A program made the translations under genes and the position numbers. Of a stretch of DNA of 64,000 nt, positions 58,389-64,000 are shown piece after piece; position 1 is the first letter of the stretch, and every line of letters starts with the position of its first letter. The stretch is taken from positions 62,001 through 126,000 of the forward strand of contig CAWENB010000006.1 of NCBI GenBank assembly GCA_963810525.1. The letters run 5' to 3'. The DNA is from JAICLK01 sp963810525. GTDB lineage: Bacteria > Patescibacteriota > Saccharimonadia > Saccharimonadales > UBA4665. The notes under the pieces are model-generated. The model ran no database searches, was not told the origin of the DNA, and was given only the letters and a program-made list of their open reading frames with translations.

Positions 58389-59660
58389 TCATTTGAATGG
58401 GTCGGCGAGTTCCGGGATCGGGAGTTCGTCGGCAATACGGAGCAGCTCATTATATTTGGCGATACGTTCGCTTCGGGCGAACGAACCGGTCTTGATTTGC
58501 CCGGCGTTCAATCCGACCGCCAAATGCGCGATGGTCACGTCTTCGGTTTCGCCGGAACGGTGTGAAATTATCGTATGCCAGCCAGCCTCTTGGGCTTTGA
58601 CGACGGCGTCGATAGTCTCACTGAGCGTGCCAATCTGATTCGGTTTAATTAGTATGGCGTTGGCAAGATGTTCGCCGATGCCGCGTTCAAGTAGTTTCGA
58701 ATCGGTTACAAACAAATCGTCGCCGACCAGCTGGACGCGCCTGCCTAGGCGCTCGTTGAGTTGCTTCCACCCGTTCCAGTCGTTTTCGCCGAGACCGTCT
58801 TCAATTGAAATGATAGGGTAATTTTCTAGTAATTTTTCGTATTTTCCGATGAGTTCGTCGGTCGTAAAAGTTTTGCCTTCGCGGGCGAAATTATAGCCGT
58901 TATCAGTGGCCAGTTCGCTGGCGGCAGTATCAATGGCCAGTGCGAGGTCTTTGCCGGGTGCATAGCCGGCTTGTGTAATAGCTTCGCAGATTAGATCGAG
59001 GGCTTCTTCGCTGCCGCCATGGACGCTTGGCGCAAAGCCGCCTTCATCGCCGACCGTGGTGGCGTAGCCCTTCTGTTTCAGGACTTTGCTGAGCGCATGA
59101 TAGGTTTCGCTGGCGCGGCGCAAGGCGGCAGGGAAGTCGGCGGCGCCGACGGGTACAATCATGAACTCCTGGATGTCGGTCGAGCCCTCAGCGTGCTTGC
59201 CGCCATTTAAGATATTAAGCTGCGGCATCGGCAAGGTGAACTTAGTGTTGCCGGCGAGAGACCCGGCGTAGACGTAGAACGGCTGCAGCTTGCTGACGGC
59301 CGCAGCTTTAGCTACTGCCAGCGAAACCGCGAGCGTAGCGTTGGCGCCAAGCTTGCTTTTGTTGTCGGTCCCGTCGAGTTCTAACAGGATCGAATCAACT
59401 CCCTGTTGATCAAGTGCATCTTTATCGCGCAATGCCGGAGTAATGACGGTATGGATATTGTCAATCGCCTTTCGAACCCCTTTGCCGCCATAGGCTTCAC
59501 CGCCATCGCGAAGTTCAACGGCTTCGCGGCTACCGGTGGATGCGCCCGACGGAACGATGGCCCGGCCAAGGCTGCCGTCGGTGAGCGTAACCTCGCATTC
59601 CACGGTCGGGTGACCCCGGGAATCAAATACCTGCCGTGCAAAAACTGATCTTATTTTCAT
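58389..59660 (-). CDS. eno: Enolase
   Basis: A 423-residue enolase converting 2-phosphoglycerate to PEP. ARQVFDSRGHPTVECEV, GASTGSREAVELRDGG, metal-binding SIEDGLGENDWNG, and catalytic LIKPNQIGTLSET and SHRSGETED are conserved. GAGGG precedes the ATG. It lies close to the shikimate operon, whose first and sixth steps consume PEP. Confidence 0.95.
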   Translation of the reverse strand: MKIRSVFARQVFDSRGHPTVECEVTLTDGSLGRAIVPSGASTGSREAVELRDGGEAYGGKGVRKAIDNIHTVITPALRDKDALDQQGVDSILLELDGTDNKSKLGANATLAVSLAVAKAAAVSKLQPFYVYAGSLAGNTKFTLPMPQLNILNGGKHAEGSTDIQEFMIVPVGAADFPAALRRASETYHALSKVLKQKGYATTVGDEGGFAPSVHGGSEEALDLICEAITQAGYAPGKDLALAIDTAASELATDNGYNFAREGKTFTTDELIGKYEKLLENYPIISIEDGLGENDWNGWKQLNERLGRRVQLVGDDLFVTDSKLLERGIGEHLANAILIKPNQIGTLSETIDAVVKAQEAGWHTIISHRSGETEDVTIAHLAVGLNAGQIKTGSFARSERIAKYNELLRIADELPIPELADPFK

Positions 59661-59892
59661 AGCAACCCTCTCGTTTATTTATGATTTTCGTATGTCTTGC
59701 TACGTTTCATGATGCTACGATTTACGGCGAACGACAAGCCCGGATCTCCAAATGCTATGTTTGGCATCGGTTTTCGTGCGGCCGGTTTTTATTATCAGGA
59801 AATGCGACGGCGGCGCCGACCAGCGATGGCCAACATCTTCATAACATACCTGTAAAACTGGTGCCAAGAACACTGCCGCCGGTGCTTTGAAA

Positions 59893-60600
59893 TTACGCGG
59901 CCCGGCGATAGTGGTGGCTTGGCGCGATATCCATGACGGATAACAAGATATCTTGTGCTCTCGACAGTGCGAACAGTCTGTCCTCTGTGTCGCTGGGCAG
60001 CCCGAACGGCCTAATGGGTATTGACGGATCATGGTCCGGAACGATTTTTATAACGGGCGTTACCTTACCGCTATTGGTAGTGATAGCAAGTTGCCCGTGG
60101 TCATTGACCTTAAAGATCGGTGACAGCGAGGGCGTTACAAGTTGGCCGTCTTGTGTGGACGACGAAAATTCACCGCGCCCGGCCTTCATAGCGTCTAAGA
60201 GGAAGCGGGCATTGCCATTCTCGAATAATGTAATTTCTTCGGCAAGGTATGCCGCCGTCTCGTCGTAAATGACTGGTTCATTGGTAATGATCCGGATAAG
60301 CGGCGCATTAACTCCTCCGGCCACCATAGATTCTGGTCGGAATCGGCTGAATAGTAATATTTCCCGCGGCGCTAGCGCGGCAACGCTGCCGTCATACTGC
60401 TCGGCACCAAATATTGCCCAGCCGAAGCCATTGCTGATTGCGTGGTGGGCAAGTAATTTGCTACTCAGAGAGTCTCTAAAGTCGCCAAGGTCGTGGATGT
60501 ATTTCTCGGCCATAAGCGCCTCGCTCTGAGCGGCCAACATGTTGAGCTCAGCGAGATCGATCTGGTCGTGCGCGCCGGCAGGAAATTGGTTTGGACTCAT
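59893..60600 (-). CDS. Unknown protein
   Basis: A 235-residue soluble protein without recognised motifs. It shares the style of other unknown proteins here: an N-terminal helix (LAELNMLAAQSEALMAEKYIHDL) followed by a beta-rich domain (EILLFSRF, LIRIITNEPVIYDE, VKIVPDHDPSIPIRPFGLP). Coding status is supported by length and by the absence of a better frame. The 232-bp gap 59661-59892 shows nothing beyond the enolase ribosome-binding site. Confidence 0.55.
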   Translation of the reverse strand: MSPNQFPAGAHDQIDLAELNMLAAQSEALMAEKYIHDLGDFRDSLSSKLLAHHAISNGFGWAIFGAEQYDGSVAALAPREILLFSRFRPESMVAGGVNAPLIRIITNEPVIYDETAAYLAEEITLFENGNARFLLDAMKAGRGEFSSSTQDGQLVTPSLSPIFKVNDHGQLAITTNSGKVTPVIKIVPDHDPSIPIRPFGLPSDTEDRLFALSRAQDILLSVMDIAPSHHYRRAA

Positions 60601-60702
60601 ACGCCTTTTTTCAATACGAACTAGGTAGCCTTAACTTGCCTCTATTCTACAACTTTTTAATTATATTGCTACAACAGGCTTGGCGGCCAAGAATCAACAC
60701 TA

Positions 60703-60731
60703 TTGCTATATATCTAACTTAGATATATAGT
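60703..60731 (+). promoter_or_regulatory. padR promoter with perfect palindromic operator
   Basis: TTGCTA (60703-60708), 17 bp, TATAGT (60726-60731). A perfect inverted repeat CTATATATCTA-ACT-TAGATATATAG (60706-60730) covers both boxes, so a bound dimer must block transcription; autoregulation by PadR is the obvious reading. Confidence 0.75.
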
Positions 60732-60739
60732 GAGTATGT

Positions 60740-61078
60740 ATGCGCAAACAATACAACCAACTGCCGCAAGTCGCCTTCAGTATTTTGCTGGCGTTGTCGC
60801 TTAAGCCCCGGCATGGATATGAAATTATGCAGCAGGTGCGTGTTGATTCAAACGACAAAATAAAGCTTGGTCCCGGAGCGCTCTACACAAGCATAAAGCA
60901 GTTACACGAACGGCGGTTGATCGAGGAAGTTGCCGACTCGACAGACTCTCGCCGTCGCTATTACCGGATTACCGACCAGGGACGTTTGACGCTTAGGGCC
61001 GAACTTGATTATTACGAAGCAACGATTAAGCTTGCGCGCGAACGCCAGGCGTTTCAGGCGGGAATTTACTATGGTTAG
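60740..61078 (+). CDS. PadR-family transcriptional regulator
   Basis: A 112-residue winged-helix protein of the short PadR class: ILLALSLKPRHGYEIMQQV, GPGALYTSIKQLHERRLIEEV and RRRYYRITDQGRLTL are diagnostic. A C-terminal helix allows dimerisation. It starts 8-9 nt after the -10 box (near-leaderless) and ends inside the next gene (8-nt overlap), so it is paired with the membrane protein that follows, a common PadR arrangement. Confidence 0.92.
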   Translation: MRKQYNQLPQVAFSILLALSLKPRHGYEIMQQVRVDSNDKIKLGPGALYTSIKQLHERRLIEEVADSTDSRRRYYRITDQGRLTLRAELDYYEATIKLARERQAFQAGIYYG

Positions 61079-61582
61079 ACGTTTTCCGATTTATACCCGG
61101 CTTCTGGGGCTTTATCCCAAGCCGTACCGCCAAAAGTACACCCGACAGATGACGCAAACACTAGCCGATATGCTTGATGACGCTCCGTCAGGTGCGGCAC
61201 GAAAGTCAGTGTGGCTCCGTACTGCCATAGATCTGCCGGTCAGTCTTACCCGGCAGCACATACTTTATTTGGGCGAAGGTCTGACGCATGCACCCGGTTA
61301 TGTACGGCGCAACAGCTTGATCGGGTTGGCGCTGCTGGCGCCGTTCTTCGTCCTAGTGACGGCAAACTCGATTCTGGATCGGCGTTTGTTTACCTCGTTC
61401 TTTTGGCATGTGTGGGTACTGTTCGCCTGGATCATCGTGCTCCCGGGCATGGCTTTTATACTCAGCGGAATAACGGGCTTAATAACAAAAACTGGTTGCT
61501 GCTAGCGCTTTAAGACGGACAGATTTCTTTGTCATTGTTTTCGTTATTCTTGTAAGTACCAACTAAACAAGGAGTAACGAAG

Positions 61583-62557
61583 ATGACTCGAAAGAGCTGT
61601 CCGTCTTGCTATTGTACCAACGTAAAGAAAAACGGTGTGAGGAACGGTCTACAGCGCTACGTCTGTCGTACCTGCCGTCGGTCATGGAGCAGTAAAGGCC
61701 GCCCTGGCCGTAAGCGAGCTACCCTATGGCACCAGTATGCCTTTGACGGTCGTACCGTGAACAGCTTGGCTAAAGAATACCGGAAAAGTACCGGTTGCAT
61801 CCGCGCTCAACTCAATGGCTACAGCCCGCCACGCATCATCCAGAAACCGCGTACCGTAGCCGTCATAATGGATGTTACCTACTTTGGGGACTGGGGCCTC
61901 CTGGTTGTTATTGACCCATATGCAGTGGCGACGCTTGGTGAGAATACGGTGCTGTATTACGCCACGGTAGACGGGACAGAACGCACCGTAGATTATGAGG
62001 TTGCAACAGATACGATTGAAGCAATGGGCTACAGTATCCTGGCGGTCACCATTGACGGCAGACGAGGCGTACGGACTATGCTGGAGGGCAAAGGCATACC
62101 GGTCCAGCATTGCCAGTTTCACCAGCTTATGACCATCACTCAATGTCTGACCAAGAAGCCACGACTGACGCAAAATATTGAGTTACGAGCGCTTGCCTTA
62201 ACGCTCGCTCGGACAGACGAACTAACGTTTGAGGATGCACTCGCTGGTTGGTACAAGAAACATGGGGCATGGCTCAAGGAGCGTGATCCGGTCACCAAAA
62301 GATATGCCCATGAGCGTACCAGAAGAGCTTATTTTTCCTTGTGTCGCAACCTACCATATCTGTTCACCTACCAAGCCGATTACATACAGGAAAGTGGCAT
62401 ACGAGTAGCCAACACAACGAGCCCATTAGACGGAAGATTCGGCGTCTGGAAAGACAAGCTCATACCCCACCGTGGAGCCTCAAAACAACGAATAATTACG
62501 ATCCTCTGGAGTTTCTTCTGGCTTAATAACAAAAACTGGTTGCTGCTAGCGCTTTAA
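61583..62557 (+). CDS. IS256-family transposase of copy 2, altered C-terminus
   Basis: Residues 1-312 are identical to copy 1 (zinc ribbon, both catalytic Asp motifs and TTSPLDG intact). The insertion of copy 3 replaces the last residues (SRKTD) by WLNNKNWLLLAL read from the incoming left end, giving 324 residues. It may still be active. Confidence 0.88.
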   Translation: MTRKSCPSCYCTNVKKNGVRNGLQRYVCRTCRRSWSSKGRPGRKRATLWHQYAFDGRTVNSLAKEYRKSTGCIRAQLNGYSPPRIIQKPRTVAVIMDVTYFGDWGLLVVIDPYAVATLGENTVLYYATVDGTERTVDYEVATDTIEAMGYSILAVTIDGRRGVRTMLEGKGIPVQHCQFHQLMTITQCLTKKPRLTQNIELRALALTLARTDELTFEDALAGWYKKHGAWLKERDPVTKRYAHERTRRAYFSLCRNLPYLFTYQADYIQESGIRVANTTSPLDGRFGVWKDKLIPHRGASKQRIITILWSFFWLNNKNWLLLAL

Positions 62558-63608
62558 GACGGACAGATTTCTTTGTCATTGTTTTCGTTATTCTTGTAAG
62601 TACCAACTAAACAAGGAGTAACGAAGATGACTCGAAAGAGCTGTCCGTCTTGCTATTGTACCAACGTAAAGAAAAACGGTGTGAGGAACGGTCTACAGCG
62701 CTACGTCTGTCGTACCTGCCGTCGGTCATGGAGCAGTAAAGGCCGCCCTGGCCGTAAGCGAGCTACCCTATGGCACCAGTATGCCTTTGACGGTCGTACC
62801 GTGAACAGCTTGGCTAAAGAATACCGGAAAAGTACCGGTTGCATCCGCGCTCAACTCAATGGCTACAGCCCGCCACGCATCATCCAGAAACCGCGTACCG
62901 TAGCCGTCATAATGGATGTTACCTACTTTGGGGACTGGGGCCTCCTGGTTGTTATTGACCCATATGCAGTGGCGACGCTTGGTGAGAATACGGTGCTGTA
63001 TTACGCCACGGTAGACGGGACAGAACGCACCGTAGATTATGAGGTTGCAACAGATACGATTGAAGCAATGGGCTACAGTATCCTGGCGGTCACCATTGAC
63101 GGCAGACGAGGCGTACGGACTATGCTGGAGGGCAAAGGCATACCGGTCCAGCATTGCCAGTTTCACCAGCTTATGACCATCACTCAATGTCTGACCAAGA
63201 AGCCACGACTGACGCAAAATATTGAGTTACGAGCGCTTGCCTTAACGCTCGCTCGGACAGACGAACTAACGTTTGAGGATGCACTCGCTGGTTGGTACAA
63301 GAAACATGGGGCATGGCTCAAGGAGCGTGATCCGGTCACCAAAAGATATGCCCATGAGCGTACCAGAAGAGCTTATTTTTCCTTGTGTCGCAACCTACCA
63401 TATCTGTTCACCTACCAAGCCGATTACATACAGGAAAGTGGCATACGAGTAGCCAACACAACGAGCCCATTAGACGGAAGATTCGGCGTCTGGAAAGACA
63501 AGCTCATACCCCACCGTGGAGCCTCAAAACAACGAATAATTACGATCCTCTGGAGTTTCTTCTCTAGAAAAACAGATTAGAGTAGACACCAGAATTTGGT
63601 GTTAAGCC
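62520..63608 (+). mobile_element. IS256-type copy 3, intact, inside copy 2
   Basis: A complete 1089-bp element with the same ends as copy 1, flanked by 8-bp duplicates TTTCTTCT (62512-62519 and 63609-63616) derived from the 3' part of the copy 2 transposase gene. Confidence 0.94.
62627..63580 (+). CDS. IS256-family transposase of copy 3
   Basis: 317 residues, identical in translation to the transposase of copy 1, including zinc ribbon, IMDVTYFGDWG, VTIDGRRGV and TTSPLDG. Same AAGGAG ribosome-binding site. As the inner and therefore younger insertion, it demonstrates activity of this family in the recent past. Confidence 0.92.
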   Translation: MTRKSCPSCYCTNVKKNGVRNGLQRYVCRTCRRSWSSKGRPGRKRATLWHQYAFDGRTVNSLAKEYRKSTGCIRAQLNGYSPPRIIQKPRTVAVIMDVTYFGDWGLLVVIDPYAVATLGENTVLYYATVDGTERTVDYEVATDTIEAMGYSILAVTIDGRRGVRTMLEGKGIPVQHCQFHQLMTITQCLTKKPRLTQNIELRALALTLARTDELTFEDALAGWYKKHGAWLKERDPVTKRYAHERTRRAYFSLCRNLPYLFTYQADYIQESGIRVANTTSPLDGRFGVWKDKLIPHRGASKQRIITILWSFFSRKTD

Positions 63609-63903
63609 TTTCTTCTCTAGAAAAACAGATTAGAGTAGACACCAGAATTTGGTGTTAAGCCGAATAACGTATGTACGCTGGGTCGCGGACCGGCACCGGA
63701 CCACCGGCCGGCCGCTCCGATCCATCATATTTGATGTTCATCGCAGCTGGCCGTTGATCGGCGTGATACTGATTGGTTTTGGAATTTTATTTTTGGTATA
63801 CGCTCACGACAGTGTGCATTGCGTGGTCGGCAATCCGGTCCGCGAAGTTCAGCACGCCCGCCAAACCTGGCAGTGCGTACGTTCCGGAACGTTCGGCGGA
63901 TAA

Positions 63904-64000
63904 TAGCGCGACTTGCCCGATACGACACCCCGCGATTGGCCGGGTAGGGATCCTTGGCCGTGAGTGAAATAGGTGGTGGAGATTGCCCGAGTCGAAACTG
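63904..64000. other. Right edge, nothing assigned
   Basis: The 97 bases after the interrupted gene contain no supported feature. A GTG-started frame from 63960 runs off the window edge but has no ribosome-binding site or recognisable sequence. Confidence 0.4.

Larger units (their letters stand above)
61476..63661 (+). mobile_element. IS256-type copy 2, itself split by copy 3
   Basis: Left end GGCTTAATAAC at 61476, right end TTAAGCC at 63661; flanked by 8-bp duplicates GAATAACG (61468-61475 and 63662-63669). The outer element is split at 62519 by a complete second copy, and its last 53 bases resume at 63609. Without copy 3 and one duplicate its length is 1089 bp, equal to copy 1. Host gene is the PadR partner. 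Confidence 0.93.
61071..63903 (+). pseudogene. PadR-partner membrane protein interrupted by nested IS
   Basis: The frame starting at ATG 61071 (MVRRFPIYTRLLGLYPKPYR, similar to a permease-prefix segment) runs with two helices to 61475, is cut by the insertion, and resumes at 63670 (reading ...ILSGIT-YVRWVADR...) to the stop at 63901-63903. Removing the insert and one 8-bp duplicate restores a continuous frame of 212 codons with three predicted helices (last one PLIGVILIGFGILFLVYA). As it stands the protein is truncated and fused to IS-derived residues. The original function is unknown. Confidence 0.8.

Noticed and set aside
1..64000. CRISPR array, prophage, origin of replication, rRNA or tRNA genes
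   Set aside because: No regularly spaced repeats, no phage structural or integrase genes, no DnaA-box cluster, and no rRNA or complete tRNA fold seen on reading both strands.

Overview
This window most likely comes from a member of the Saccharibacteria (TM7) or a closely related Patescibacteria/CPR lineage with the standard genetic code. The assignment is an inference. It rests on the compact gene order (bL32, NusB, Nudix, RNase III, bS16, KH protein, TrmD), a MurF with an N-terminal membrane segment, an LPxTG protein beside its own sortase, a secreted glycoside hydrolase with a short binding-type N-terminus, Zn-ribbon IS256-type insertion sequences, and many genes that appear to be read from leaderless transcripts (a -10 box ends about 7 nt before the start codon).

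Layout. Positions 1-11072 hold envelope genes: a truncated exported trypsin-like protease, an alpha/beta hydrolase overlapping MurF, a proline iminopeptidase, two D-Ala-D-Ala ligase paralogues flanking an M15-like zinc peptidase, a prepilin-like protein with a degenerate pilin remnant beside it, and a polysaccharide deacetylase. An intact IS256-type element (11218-12306, 8-bp target duplication) follows, next to two tandem stable hairpins. Positions 12947-23671 are informational genes: an AlaX-DUF2000-LeuRS operon with a possible attenuator and leader peptide, then rpmF, nusB, Nudix, rnc, rpsP, khpA, a candidate small RNA with its own promoter and terminator, a two-component pair and trmD. Positions 23718-26983 carry a nickel superoxide dismutase with its maturation protease, and an LPETG surface protein-sortase-glycosyltransferase operon behind a palindromic promoter.

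Positions 27000-42175 are mostly minus-strand accessory genes: large unknown proteins, a MarR-MFS-ABC efflux operon with a palindromic operator, a GHKL ATPase, a PAP2 phosphatase, a frameshifted ClC-type channel, and a DUF6325 gene followed by a 25-residue mini-protein. Positions 42335-46514 hold a winged-helix-like protein, phosphoglycerate mutase and an EamA-type transporter.

Positions 46542-55913 (minus strand) are the metabolic centrepiece: DAHP synthase, aroB, aroD, ppsA, an aroA-aroK fusion, aroE and an aroC with a C-terminal extension that may be a chorismate-lyase-like domain. All seven shikimate steps are present together with a PEP-supplying enzyme. Enolase and phosphoglycerate mutase lie close by. 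Such a pathway is unusual for a lineage known for biosynthetic reduction.

The right end holds a glycoside hydrolase, enolase, a PadR regulator with a perfect palindromic operator over its own promoter, and that regulator's membrane-protein partner. The partner is broken by an IS256-type element that itself contains a second copy of the same element; target duplications prove both events. Two genes (leuS, compensated; the ClC channel, uncompensated) carry apparent frameshifts that could be natural or sequence errors.
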